From: an uncultured Fluviicola sp.
GTDB lineage: Bacteria; Bacteroidota; Bacteroidia; Flavobacteriales_D; Crocinitomicaceae
Assembly (NCBI RefSeq): GCF_902168135.1
Contig: NZ_CABHOL010000006.1
Span: 1 to 64,000, forward strand
Direction of reading: 5' to 3'
Length of the DNA: 64,000 bases
Both the position numbers and the translations under genes were made by a program. The notes under the pieces are model-generated. The model was not told where the DNA came from. It made no database searches and saw nothing but the letters and a program-made list of their open reading frames with translations. Below are positions 43,708 through 51,999 of this stretch, one piece after another; position 1 is the first letter of the stretch; each line of letters starts with the position of its first letter.

Positions 43708-44160
43708 ATGTCAGGTAGTGTAAACAAGGTGATTTTGATTGGAAACCTGGGGAAAGACCCGGAAGTAAGACGTTTGGAAAACGGAGCCGTAGTGGCAAGC
43801 TTCCCTATAGCAACCTCTGAAACTTACGTCGACAGAACAACCGGAGAACGCAAAGACAATACCGACTGGCATAATATTGTGGTTTGGAGAGGTTTGGCAG
43901 AAGTGGTTGAAAAATACGTCCGAAAAGGAATCAAAGTATATATTGAAGGAAAATTAAAAACACGCTCCTGGACAGATCAATCTGGTGCAACACGTTATAC
44001 TACGGAAGTTGTCGCAGACGAGCTGACAATCCTTACTCCAAGAAGCGAGCAGGACAACAGATCAATGGGATCAAACACTCCTCCATACCCGACTGAAGAG
44101 CCGCAAAATCCAAGCCCGATGAACCTGGACATTAGTCCTAATGATGATTTACCATTTTAA
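43708..44160 (+). CDS. ssb: Single-stranded DNA-binding protein
   Basis: A 150-residue SSB starting [20 protein letters not shown]. The OB fold runs to about residue 105 ([51 protein letters not shown]), then a Pro/Asn/Ser-rich disordered linker and the acidic tip NDDLPF that recruits partner proteins. The longer frame from 43639 would translate repeat DNA. It is 2 bp upstream of gldE and probably forms an operon with gldE-gldD. Confidence 0.95.
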   Translation: MSGSVNKVILIGNLGKDPEVRRLENGAVVASFPIATSETYVDRTTGERKDNTDWHNIVVWRGLAEVVEKYVRKGIKVYIEGKLKTRSWTDQSGATRYTTEVVADELTILTPRSEQDNRSMGSNTPPYPTEEPQNPSPMNLDISPNDDLPF

Positions 44161-44162
44161 AC

Positions 44163-45497
44163 ATGGACAGTATAGCCGGATTCAGTTCAGATGTTGTTCC
44201 CGTCAGTATTCATGCAGGATTCACTCTATCTGATAACATTATTTCACTGATTGTTGTTTTCATTTTGATTGCATGTTCCGCCCTGGTATCAGCTTCCGAA
44301 GTTGCTTTCTTTGCTTTGGGACCCGCTGAAAAAAAAGACCTGGCGGAAGACCAATCAAGAAGTTCACAGGCTATTTTGAAGCTTCTTTCCAAACCAAAAG
44401 ACTTGTTGGCGACCATCCTGATCACGAACAACTTTATCAATGTCTGTATCATTATTCTTTCCACGGAAGTCATTGATCAGTTTTTTCCTGATTCCGATCA
44501 GCCCAATACACTGCGCTTTTTAATTGAAGTTGTAGGAATAACCACATTCCTGCTCTTGCTTGGAGAAGTTGCCCCTAAACTTTATGCTTCCCGGAACACC
44601 TTATCAACAGCACGTTTCATGTCAAGCCCAATTACGTTTATCAATATTCTCCCTCCATTTTCCTGGCTGCGCTGGTTGTTGGTTAACGGAACAAATATGA
44701 TTAACCGCAGGGCTAAGAAACGAGGAATCAATTTATCTTCCGACGACCTGGAACATGCTTTGGCACTTACCAAAGAAGATTCGGACAATGAAGACGAACA
44801 CCGGATCCTTGAAGGAATTATCAAATTCGGCAATACGGAGGTGAAACAGATCATGAAATCACGCCTCGATATTGTAACCATTTCCAATGAAGCGAGTTTT
44901 CAGGAAGTGCTTGACGTTGTTCTGGATGCAGGATATTCCCGCATTCCGATCCACGAAAGTACTTTCGATAATGTAACCGGAATATTGTACATCAAAGATT
45001 TGCTTCCATACATCAACAATGAAGTCTTCGATTGGAAAACGCTTTTGAGAAAGCCGTATTTCATTCCTGAAAACAAGAAAATTGATGATTTATTGAAAGA
45101 ATTCCAGGACATGAAAATGCATATGGCTATCGTTGTGGACGAATATGGCGGTGCAAACGGATTGGTAACACTGGAAGACGTACTGGAAGAAATTGTGGGT
45201 GATATAACGGATGAATTTGACGACGATGACCTTATTTATACGAAAATCGACGAGCTAACTTATTTGTTTGAAGGCAGAACATCATTGGTTGATTTTTACA
45301 AGGTATTGGATATCGACGGCAAGGATTTCGACCATATCAAAGGAGAATCGGATACAATCGGCGGGTTTATTATCGAACAGGCGGGCCGGATTCTGCGAAA
45401 TAACGAATACATTCGCTGCGGAAATATCAAACTGGTCGTTGAAAGTTCCGACAAGCGAAGAATAAAAATGATTAAAACCATCCAGGAAAATGATTAG
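44163..45497 (+). CDS. gldE: Gliding motility-associated protein GldE (CorC/HlyC-like)
   Basis: A 444-residue membrane protein with a DUF21/CNNM transmembrane domain (hydrophobic helices near 25-48, 85-105, 120-145), two CBS domains (DIVTISNEASFQEVLDVVLD and KIDDLLKEFQDMKMHMAIVV) and a C-terminal CorC/HlyC domain. The family includes metal transporters; GldE in Flavobacterium is associated with gliding and with GldD. The assignment rests on synteny: ssb-gldE-gldD, with the gldD start overlapping the gldE stop. Confidence 0.93.
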   Translation: MDSIAGFSSDVVPVSIHAGFTLSDNIISLIVVFILIACSALVSASEVAFFALGPAEKKDLAEDQSRSSQAILKLLSKPKDLLATILITNNFINVCIIILSTEVIDQFFPDSDQPNTLRFLIEVVGITTFLLLLGEVAPKLYASRNTLSTARFMSSPITFINILPPFSWLRWLLVNGTNMINRRAKKRGINLSSDDLEHALALTKEDSDNEDEHRILEGIIKFGNTEVKQIMKSRLDIVTISNEASFQEVLDVVLDAGYSRIPIHESTFDNVTGILYIKDLLPYINNEVFDWKTLLRKPYFIPENKKIDDLLKEFQDMKMHMAIVVDEYGGANGLVTLEDVLEEIVGDITDEFDDDDLIYTKIDELTYLFEGRTSLVDFYKVLDIDGKDFDHIKGESDTIGGFIIEQAGRILRNNEYIRCGNIKLVVESSDKRRIKMIKTIQEND

Positions 45498-46077
45498 AAT
45501 AATTGGTTCACTATGTTTAATACTTGCATTTTTGGTAAGCAGTTGTGGTGGCGATGAGCTACTGATCCCAAAACCACCGACTTATTTGCGCACTAACTTC
45601 CCCAAGCATGAATATGTGAAGATTGATGATGCTACCACTTATTCTTTCGAACTGTCGAAAGTGTATTTTGCAAAACCGCTGACTTACAAGGGAGAAGTGA
45701 CCAATCATAAAGAAATTAACCTGGGTCCGCTAAACGGGATTTTGTACCTGAACTACTACCCAATCCCAAATCGTGATACGCTGGTCCGATACATTAACTT
45801 ATCCAACGACAAAGTAGACGAACACCAGATCAAGGCAACCGGAATTAAAGACCAGAACTTCGTCTTCCCGGATAAAAAAGTTTACGGAACGCTCTTTGAG
45901 TTCGAAGGAGATGTGGCAACGAATTTTCAATTCTATCTTACTGATTCTACTTCAAATTTCATTAGAGGTGAAGTCCTAATGAATTGCAGACCGAATTACG
46001 ATTCCCTGCGTCCGTCATTGAATTATTTAAAAGCGGACATTCTTCATTTGATTGAGACGCTTGAGTGGAAAAAATAA
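45490..46077 (+). CDS. gldD: Gliding motility lipoprotein GldD
   Basis: A 195-residue lipoprotein (LAFLVSSCGGDE, lipobox Cys about 19) required for gliding in characterised Flavobacterium. The conserved segments PKPPTYLRTNFPKHEYVKID and LNYYPIPNRDTLVRYINLS are GldD-like. The start overlaps gldE by 8 bp, so the two are co-translated. The gene ends just before a family A palindrome. Confidence 0.93.
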   Translation: MIRIIGSLCLILAFLVSSCGGDELLIPKPPTYLRTNFPKHEYVKIDDATTYSFELSKVYFAKPLTYKGEVTNHKEINLGPLNGILYLNYYPIPNRDTLVRYINLSNDKVDEHQIKATGIKDQNFVFPDKKVYGTLFEFEGDVATNFQFYLTDSTSNFIRGEVLMNCRPNYDSLRPSLNYLKADILHLIETLEWKK

Positions 46078-46080
46078 TAT

Positions 46081-46110
46081 AGTAAGGGCGAAAAATTTTT
46101 CACCCTTACT
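46081..46110. repeat. Dispersed palindrome, family A copy 4
   Basis: A gapless 30-bp inverted repeat AGTAAGGG...CCCTTACT with an A5T5 centre and one mismatch, 3 bp after the gldD stop. Arm sequence is one base diverged from GTAGGGG in copies 1-3; its centre is the same as copy 2. Confidence 0.85.
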
Positions 46111-46172
46111 GACTAATTAATTGGAGTATAGTCTATAAGAATCATTATTTTTATGGGAAACTATACTCTATT

Positions 46173-48536
46173 ATGAAAACAACTCTCCTATTATTTTCAC
46201 TCCTGTTTTCCTGTTGGGGATTTTCACAGGAATATTCGCGGGCAAAAATTTTCACCGACTCCGATGGCCTCCAAACCCTTGCGGAACTTGGAATCGGTAT
46301 TGACCATGGAGTCATAAAGCGCGGAACATTTTTTATTTCAGACTTCTCCAAAAATGAAATAAAGCAAATTCGGGATGCCGGATTTGAAGTTGAGATCCTT
46401 ATTCCGGACGTAAAGGCTTATTATGTAAACCAAAACATCGGTTTAGACCCGAATTCCACTTCGGTCGAAAAAAATACTACCTGCCCCCCTTCATCCGGTT
46501 CAAGTACATTCATTCCGGAAGTTCCTTCCAATTTCAATTTAGGAACTATGGGCGGATTTTACACTTACCAGGAATTCATTGCTGAGATAGATGCAATGGC
46601 GGCTCAATACCCAAACCTGATTTCCGTAAAAGACACTATCAATAACTTTTTGAGTATTGAAAACAGACCTATTTACTGGATGCGTTTAAGTGATAATCCG
46701 AACTCTGATGAACCGGAACCGGAAGTTCTTTACACTGCCATTCATCACGCAAGAGAACCTAACTCCTTATCTGAAGTAATCTTCTACATGTGGTATCTGC
46801 TCGAAAACTACAATACAAGCGACGAGATCAAATACCTGATCGATAACACCGAAATGTACTTCGTTCCGATGATCAATCCTGACGGATATATCTACAATCA
46901 AACCACGGATCCCGCAGGAGGCGGTATGTGGCGAAAAAACCGCAGACCAAACAGCGGTGGAAGTTACGGGGTCGATTTGAACAGGAATTACTCTTATGGC
47001 TGGGGAACAACCGGAACATCCACTAACCAGGGGAATGATACTTATTGCGGAACAGCTCCCTTTTCTGAGCCCGAAACACAAGCCATCAAATGGTTTTGCG
47101 AAAACCGTGATTTCCAATACGCCTTTAATGCACATACTTATGCCAATGACATCCTCTTCCCAATCGGAACAACCACCAATGAGTTTGCGGTAGACCATAA
47201 TTATTTTGATGCTTTTACGCACCACATGGTACAATACAACGGATATGAAAACAAAAAATCATCTGCACTTTATCCGGCTTCAGGAGATTCAGACGATTAC
47301 ATGTACAAAGTGGACACTGTTGTAAAGCCAAAAATCTTCGCCATGACACCGGAAGTAAGTAATACCAGCGGTGGGTTCTGGCCTGCAGCGAATGAAATTA
47401 CCGGAATCTGCCAGGACATGGTTTTCCCAAACCTCATCTTATCTCATTTAACACACCGGTATTTGGTGGTGGAAGATGTTGATCCTGCGATGGTAGCAAC
47501 AACAACGGGCAACTTCAATCACAGTGCATATCGTCTTGGCCTTGAAAACGGCCCGGTAACTGTCAGCATCACTCCTATTTCCGGAATACAGTCTGTAGGC
47601 CCTTCAAGCATACACAACCTTGCAATTATGGGAACTCAAAACGGAGCAATTTCTTATGTTCTTAATCCGGCTATCCAATTCGGTGACGAGATCAAATATG
47701 TTTTGAATACGGAATACACCGGCTGGACAAAACACGATACTATTGTAAAGACTTTCGGAAGTATTACTTCTCAATTTATCGACGAAGCGAATAGTGCTGT
47801 AAACTGGACCGGAAGCTGGGCTACTACTAATGCAACTTATGTTTCACCAAGTAATTCGTTTACTGATTCTCCGGGGGCAGATTATCCAAACAACGTTACA
47901 AGAATTTACCAGTTCAATAACACCATTGACCTGACCCATGTAACGGAAGCAATGGTAAAGTTCTATGCGAAATGGGAAATTGAAGCGGATTACGATTACT
48001 GTCAATTCCAGGTTTCCACTGATGGCGGAACAAGTTGGATCGGTCAATGCGGGAATTATACTGTTCCGGGAACAAGTGCTAATGGCTCTGTCCAACCAAA
48101 CAATCAACCGGTTTATGAAGGAACGGAAGCAAACTGGGTATTGGAGGAAATCAACCTGAGTGATTATATCGGCGATAGTATCAAAGTGCGTTTCATTCTA
48201 AAATCTGACGGCGGAACAAGAGGAGACGGGTTCTACTTTGATGATTTTGAAGTACTTTACAATATAGATGTTACCGGTCTTGCAGAGAATGACAAAGAAT
48301 TATTCCACCTGGTACCGAATCCGGCAAGTTCTTATGTAAATATTATTTTTGACCAGACGGTTCAGAACGGCTCTATCGAAATTGTAAATACGAGCGGAGA
48401 AACGGTTTCGACTCATTCAGTGGAAAGTCCGAAGGTTGAAGTCCGAATGGATAAATTACCGGCAGGTGTTTATTATGTGCGCTACATCGGTTCTACAGAA
48501 CAGAAATCTCCTGTGAAATTGGTGGTGATTCATTAG
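46173..48536 (+). CDS. T9SS-sorted M14 zinc carboxypeptidase
   Basis: A 787-residue secreted protein. Signal peptide (MKTTLLLFSLLFSCWGFSQ); propeptide-like region (20-120); M14 catalytic domain (about 125-430) with the zinc motif HHAREPNS (HxxE), PMINPDGYIYN, the substrate-binding NRNYSYGWG, the third zinc His (FNAHTYAN) and the catalytic Glu in MTPEVSN; beta-sandwich region with DYDYCQFQVSTDGGTSWIG, characteristic of immune-inhibitor A/MAM-like domains; T9SS sorting domain (LVPNPASSYVNIIF ... to KLVVIH). It probably degrades extracellular peptides. Confidence 0.93.
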   Translation: MKTTLLLFSLLFSCWGFSQEYSRAKIFTDSDGLQTLAELGIGIDHGVIKRGTFFISDFSKNEIKQIRDAGFEVEILIPDVKAYYVNQNIGLDPNSTSVEKNTTCPPSSGSSTFIPEVPSNFNLGTMGGFYTYQEFIAEIDAMAAQYPNLISVKDTINNFLSIENRPIYWMRLSDNPNSDEPEPEVLYTAIHHAREPNSLSEVIFYMWYLLENYNTSDEIKYLIDNTEMYFVPMINPDGYIYNQTTDPAGGGMWRKNRRPNSGGSYGVDLNRNYSYGWGTTGTSTNQGNDTYCGTAPFSEPETQAIKWFCENRDFQYAFNAHTYANDILFPIGTTTNEFAVDHNYFDAFTHHMVQYNGYENKKSSALYPASGDSDDYMYKVDTVVKPKIFAMTPEVSNTSGGFWPAANEITGICQDMVFPNLILSHLTHRYLVVEDVDPAMVATTTGNFNHSAYRLGLENGPVTVSITPISGIQSVGPSSIHNLAIMGTQNGAISYVLNPAIQFGDEIKYVLNTEYTGWTKHDTIVKTFGSITSQFIDEANSAVNWTGSWATTNATYVSPSNSFTDSPGADYPNNVTRIYQFNNTIDLTHVTEAMVKFYAKWEIEADYDYCQFQVSTDGGTSWIGQCGNYTVPGTSANGSVQPNNQPVYEGTEANWVLEEINLSDYIGDSIKVRFILKSDGGTRGDGFYFDDFEVLYNIDVTGLAENDKELFHLVPNPASSYVNIIFDQTVQNGSIEIVNTSGETVSTHSVESPKVEVRMDKLPAGVYYVRYIGSTEQKSPVKLVVIH

Positions 48537-48554
48537 GCAGAACGAAATAAATCA

Positions 48555-48583
48555 GTAGAGGTGAGTTGCGACTCACCTTCTAC
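48555..48583. repeat. Dispersed palindrome, family A copy 5 (degenerate)
   Basis: GTAGAGGTGAGT (48555-48566) pairs with ACTCACCTTCTAC (48571-48583) with a one-base bulge and a TGCG loop. 19 bp after the M14 stop codon. Confidence 0.7.
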
Positions 48584-48611
48584 AATAATTAAATAAAAAC
48601 ATTTTTACAGC

Positions 48612-48645
48612 AAAAAAGGCTTTCCATTCCGGAAAGCCTTTTTTT
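48612..48645. terminator. Bidirectional terminator
   Basis: Perfect 10-bp stem AAGGCTTTCC / GGAAAGCCTT with a 5-base loop, flanked by A6 on the left and T7 on the right, so it can end both the M14 gene and the convergent 64-residue gene. Confidence 0.9.
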
Positions 48646-48667
48646 CACATTTATGCGAAGAATGATT

Positions 48668-48862
48668 TTATTGATCAATCCATTTATCATCTTTCATTTC
48701 ACCTAGAATTACTACGTCTTTTGTACGTGAATAATCCTCAGCTGCAAGAAGCATTTGCTCTCTAGTATCTCTTCTAATTCGTATACCTTGTGATCCTGAA
48801 TTTCTTACTTCAATGTAAAAACCATCTCGCAATCTTGCTGGTTTTGTTGGAGGTCTACCCAT
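48668..48862 (-). CDS. Conserved small protein, function unknown
   Basis: A 64-residue protein beginning MGRPPTKPARLRDGFYIEVR. The RPPTKP start, Gly/Arg-rich core (GSQGIRIRRDTREQM) and the KDVVILGEMKDDKWID tail recall small conserved Bacteroidota proteins of unknown role. The N-terminus resembles AT-hook-like basic motifs but there is only one, so DNA binding is only a guess. It has a shared terminator and its own short upstream gap. Confidence 0.65.
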   Translation of the reverse strand: MGRPPTKPARLRDGFYIEVRNSGSQGIRIRRDTREQMLLAAEDYSRTKDVVILGEMKDDKWIDQ

Positions 48863-48927
48863 TTGTTTGTGTTTTTCTGCATCTAATATAATAATACATT
48901 AAACGCATCGATTAAAATTATATTTTT

Positions 48928-49404
48928 TTAGGAATCCAATAAATCTGATTCCACTTTTTGTTTGTATAGGACTCCTTGTTTTTTAAACCTGTCGGACTGG
49001 ATAATTCCAACAATGGAAAAAGCCAAAACCATGGGTGTAAAAAGAAAGAAGGCTACACCAACTTCGTCAAAACTAATACTCGACGGTGAGCTCAGCATGC
49101 CTAAATCCCACAGCAAAAAAAGTGCCGAAACAGACAGGCCTATAATTGACAAAACTTTATTTGTAACTCGTTTAATCTTAATTAATCCGAGTAAAAATGT
49201 TACGCAAAAAAAAGAAAAGAATAATAAGCTAATCCATGCTCCCTCTTCCGTCTTCACTGCTCCCTGATCCAAACTGTAAAAATCCGGAGCATCCCAAAAT
49301 GAATCGGGGTATCTCGCAGAGGCAACCAAATCAATGTAGTAGATTATGATAACACTGAATAGTACACTAAGGACCAAACTTGAAACGTAAAAAGCTTTAT
49401 TCAT
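48928..49404 (-). CDS. Four-helix membrane protein, function unknown
   Basis: A 158-residue protein starting at the ATG at 49404 (MNKAFYVSSLVLSVLFSV); a TTG two codons earlier is rejected. Hydrophobic segments: residues 4-24, 50-68 (SLLFFSFFCVTFLLGLI), 82-97 and 115-135 (VGVAFFLFTPMVLAFSIVGI). No recognised family. It has an acidic loop (VGTxxx is not seen) with DLVASARYPDSFWDAPDFYS facing outside. Confidence 0.6.
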   Translation of the reverse strand: MNKAFYVSSLVLSVLFSVIIIYYIDLVASARYPDSFWDAPDFYSLDQGAVKTEEGAWISLLFFSFFCVTFLLGLIKIKRVTNKVLSIIGLSVSALFLLWDLGMLSSPSSISFDEVGVAFFLFTPMVLAFSIVGIIQSDRFKKQGVLYKQKVESDLLDS

Positions 49405-49480
49405 CCCCAAATTTGGCGCGAATATATGACTTTATTTTGAAATTCCTAAAAAATAGACTGATTATCACTAAAATAGCAAG

Positions 49481-50113
49481 CTATTCATTTTCCCGAATCT
49501 GATAGAAAGTACCGTTCTCATTCATTTCCATAGAAACCAGATCCCAGCAGATAAATAATACCATCAGGCGGTCAATCGTTGATTTCTGAAGATTTGACAG
49601 TCGGTAAATTTTACTCAGAGTTATTCCCGGGTTACCGGATATCATTGCAAGCAGCTGTGTTTCTTCTTCCCCGATCTTTTCAGGTTTCTTCTGGTCAAAA
49701 CGCTCGTGTTTCCAAACGTTCAGCAGGATTTTATTGGCTAAAAGAGTATGATCCTTTCTTCTGACAAATGCTTTCCATTTCCCTTCTTCATCCAATGCCA
49801 AAACCGGGCGATTAGCCGCTTTTTCAATGGAAATTTCAAGAACCAGCTTCATGTCTTCCTGCCAAACACGTGATTTAAATTCTAATTTGGGTTTGGAATA
49901 CATTTCTGCGGCAGCTTCAATCATGTGGATTTCTTCTGTAGGATCAACTCCGGTTATCTTTCCGTTATCTTTCACGCCGATCAAAAGCCTGCCACCATCC
50001 GTATTTGCGAAGGCAACGAGTGTTCGTGCAATCTTTTTGGAATCATCAATACGGAACTTAAAATCCTGTTGCTGGTGTTCGCCTTCTCGGATCAACTGTT
50101 TTACAGACTGCAT
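49481..50113 (-). CDS. AlbA_2/Schlafen-like ATP-binding DNA-binding protein
   Basis: A 210-residue protein with an N-terminal AlbA_2 (Schlafen AAA_4) domain: QDFKFRIDDSKKIARTLVAF, GGRLLIGVKDNGKITGVDPTEE and a Trp/Arg-rich second half. The C-terminal 60 residues contain a winged-helix-like segment (ISGNPGITLSKIYRLSNLQKSTIDRLM). Proteins of this type are usually annotated as transcriptional regulators or ATP-binding proteins. A striking palindrome lies 25 bp upstream of its start and may be its own operator. Confidence 0.8.
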   Translation of the reverse strand: MQSVKQLIREGEHQQQDFKFRIDDSKKIARTLVAFANTDGGRLLIGVKDNGKITGVDPTEEIHMIEAAAEMYSKPKLEFKSRVWQEDMKLVLEISIEKAANRPVLALDEEGKWKAFVRRKDHTLLANKILLNVWKHERFDQKKPEKIGEEETQLLAMISGNPGITLSKIYRLSNLQKSTIDRLMVLFICWDLVSMEMNENGTFYQIRENE

Positions 50114-50137
50114 CCGACAAAATTACTAAGAAAACGT

Positions 50138-50169
50138 CCATTTGGCAAATTTGCCAGTTTGCCAAATGG
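50138..50169. promoter_or_regulatory. Palindromic operator candidate upstream of the AlbA_2 gene
   Basis: CCATTTGGCAAA (50138-50149) and TTTGCCAAATGG (50158-50169) are perfect 12-bp arms around an 8-base spacer. Two smaller perfect palindromes are nested in it: TGGCAAATTTGCCA (50143-50156) and TTTGCCAAATGGCAAA (50158-50173). Confidence 0.7.
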
Positions 50170-50192
50170 CAAACCGTGGCTTCCGGCACTAC

Positions 50193-50924
50193 TTAGCTAT
50201 TCCAGATCTCCCAGGCCTTATTTGCCTGCTCTTTAAGCATCGAAAGCCCATTTAGCGTTGTTGCCCCTCTCCCGTGCGCCTCCCGCAGGAATCTGGTCTC
50301 TTCCGGATTGTAAATCAAATCAATACATAAATGTGATTCCGTAAGAAACTCAAACGGAAAAGGAATGCATTCATCGATGTTAGGAAAAGTCCCAACTGGC
50401 GTGCAATTAACCACTACTTTGCATGCACGCAGCATGTATTCATTCATTGCTTCATACCGAAATTCCTTTTCATTTTTCGGATTCCGGGAAATCCAAATAA
50501 CATCCAGTCCGATATTTTTCAAAACGTAGGCAACCGCTTTCGAAGCCCCTCCCGTTCCGAGAATTATTGCTCGTTCATGCTCATTGGTCAAAAAAGGTTT
50601 GATCATCTGATGAAAACCAAATGCATCCGTATTATAACCTGTTTTTTGACCATCCGCTGATATTCGCACACAATTCACAGCGCCTATTTCACCCGCTTCT
50701 TCACTCATCGAATCCAGGAAGGGTATAATTTGTTCTTTGTAGGGAATTGTAACTGAAAAACCTTTTAGGTCAGGAATACTAAAAACTTTCCTAACGTCTT
50801 CAATGGCGGGCAATTCAAAGTTTTCAAATGTATGATCGAGGCCTTCTCTTTGAAATTTCTCTTCGAAATAACTCTTCGAAAAAGAATGTCCCAACCTCTT
50901 ACCGACCAATCCGAACTTAGGCAT
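50193..50924 (-). CDS. aroE: Shikimate dehydrogenase
   Basis: A 243-residue NADP-dependent enzyme of the shikimate pathway (3-dehydroshikimate to shikimate). Substrate-site motif GHSFSKSYF (N-terminus), NTDAFGF, the nucleotide-binding ILGTGGASKAVAYVL (about 117-131) and NCTPVGTFP are all present. Slightly short relative to E. coli AroE, as in other Bacteroidota. Its start overlaps the DedA gene by 8 bp, suggesting co-translation. Confidence 0.95.
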   Translation of the reverse strand: MPKFGLVGKRLGHSFSKSYFEEKFQREGLDHTFENFELPAIEDVRKVFSIPDLKGFSVTIPYKEQIIPFLDSMSEEAGEIGAVNCVRISADGQKTGYNTDAFGFHQMIKPFLTNEHERAIILGTGGASKAVAYVLKNIGLDVIWISRNPKNEKEFRYEAMNEYMLRACKVVVNCTPVGTFPNIDECIPFPFEFLTESHLCIDLIYNPEETRFLREAHGRGATTLNGLSMLKEQANKAWEIWNS

Positions 50925-51555
50925 CTTTCTTACTGAATTTTGACTTCAGGAAACTGATCAACATCGGAAGAACGGATACCAAAATGATGAGTAATACTAC
51001 TTTTTCGTTGTTCTCACGAACCCATTCGATTTCTCCGAGGAAATATCCGGCAAGTGTCATGGAAGTAATCCATAAAATTCCCCCGATGATATCGTAAATC
51101 AAAAATGTACGGTATTTCATTTTCCCGATCCCGGCTGCAAACGGAGTAAATGTTCTGACGATCGGAACGAAGCGTGCCATAATGATTGCCGCAACACCTC
51201 TTTTTTCAAAGAATTGTTCTGTTTTTGTAAGGTAAGATTGTTTCACCAACTGACGGCCTCTGATTTTCCATTCAAAAACTCCTAATCCAAGTTTACGACC
51301 GATCCAGTAATTCACATTATCTCCCAAAATAGCAGCAAAAGCAAGGGATCCAAGAATAAAAGCCAAATCCAGCTTACCATTAGCAGCAAACATTCCAGCC
51401 ATAAACAGCAAGGAATCTCCCGGAAGAAAAGGCATGATGATCAACCCTGTTTCAATGAAAATCACTACAAAAAGGACCACATAAATGGAATCGCGGTAAT
51501 GATCGAACACCCAGTTAAAATCCAGGTGGAATAAATGTTTGAATAACTCTATCAT
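50917..51555 (-). CDS. DedA-family membrane protein
   Basis: A 212-residue inner-membrane protein. The FLPGDSLLFMAGMFAA segment, GDNVNYWIGRKLG and the amphipathic RFVPIVRTFTPFAAGIGKM motif with the conserved Arg pair are typical of DedA/SNARE-associated proteins, which are linked to lipid scrambling or polyprenyl-phosphate flipping and to proton-motive homeostasis. Four to five TM helices. It lies 2 bp downstream of the rhodanese gene and overlaps aroE, giving an operon rhodanese-dedA-aroE. Confidence 0.92.
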   Translation of the reverse strand: MIELFKHLFHLDFNWVFDHYRDSIYVVLFVVIFIETGLIIMPFLPGDSLLFMAGMFAANGKLDLAFILGSLAFAAILGDNVNYWIGRKLGLGVFEWKIRGRQLVKQSYLTKTEQFFEKRGVAAIIMARFVPIVRTFTPFAAGIGKMKYRTFLIYDIIGGILWITSMTLAGYFLGEIEWVRENNEKVVLLIILVSVLPMLISFLKSKFSKKDA

Positions 51556-51557
51556 GC

Positions 51558-51872
51558 TTAGTACATTTCGTAATTCGGTTCGAATGTTTCAAACCAATTC
51601 GTAATTCCTCCTTCCAAAATCGCCACATGCTTAAATCCATGAGCACATTCCATCAGGTTTGCTACCGATTCAGCCCTTCTTCCCGTCTTGCATACAATAA
51701 CATAATGCTTAGACTTATCCATAGATTCTGCTACTTCAGGAATTTTGTGCATCGGAATTCGTGTCCCTCCAATGGAACAAATTTCAACTTCCCACGGCTC
51801 GCGGATATCGATCAATTCTGCCTCATTATTCTGGATTAGCTGCTTACAGGCTTCGGAGGTAATACGATTCAT
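51558..51872 (-). CDS. Rhodanese-like single-domain protein
   Basis: A 104-residue single rhodanese domain. The active-site loop is CKTGRR (in YVIVCKTGRRAESVANLM), with the nucleophilic Cys present, so it can carry a persulfide. The start region ELIDIREPWEVEICSIGG and C-terminal LEGGITNWFETF match the family. It is likely a cytoplasmic sulfurtransferase or thiol-relay protein. First gene of an operon with dedA and aroE. Confidence 0.9.
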   Translation of the reverse strand: MNRITSEACKQLIQNNEAELIDIREPWEVEICSIGGTRIPMHKIPEVAESMDKSKHYVIVCKTGRRAESVANLMECAHGFKHVAILEGGITNWFETFEPNYEMY

Positions 51873-51923
51873 GCTTTTTTTGAGGCAAAGATAGACTTAT
51901 TTGGAAATTGAGAAGTGAAAGAG

Positions 51924-51999
51924 AATTATCAATTATCAATTCTATAAATTATCAAGTATTGAAATATCTTGATAGTTCAGTCATTCATAATTGATAATT
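51924..51999. repeat. AT-rich nested inverted repeat, family B copy 2
   Basis: Outer arms AATTATCAATTAT (51924-51936) and ATAATTGATAATT (51987-51999) identical to copy 1; inner pair ATCAAG / CTTGAT. Its last base is the first base of the thioesterase stop codon, as in copy 1. Confidence 0.85.
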
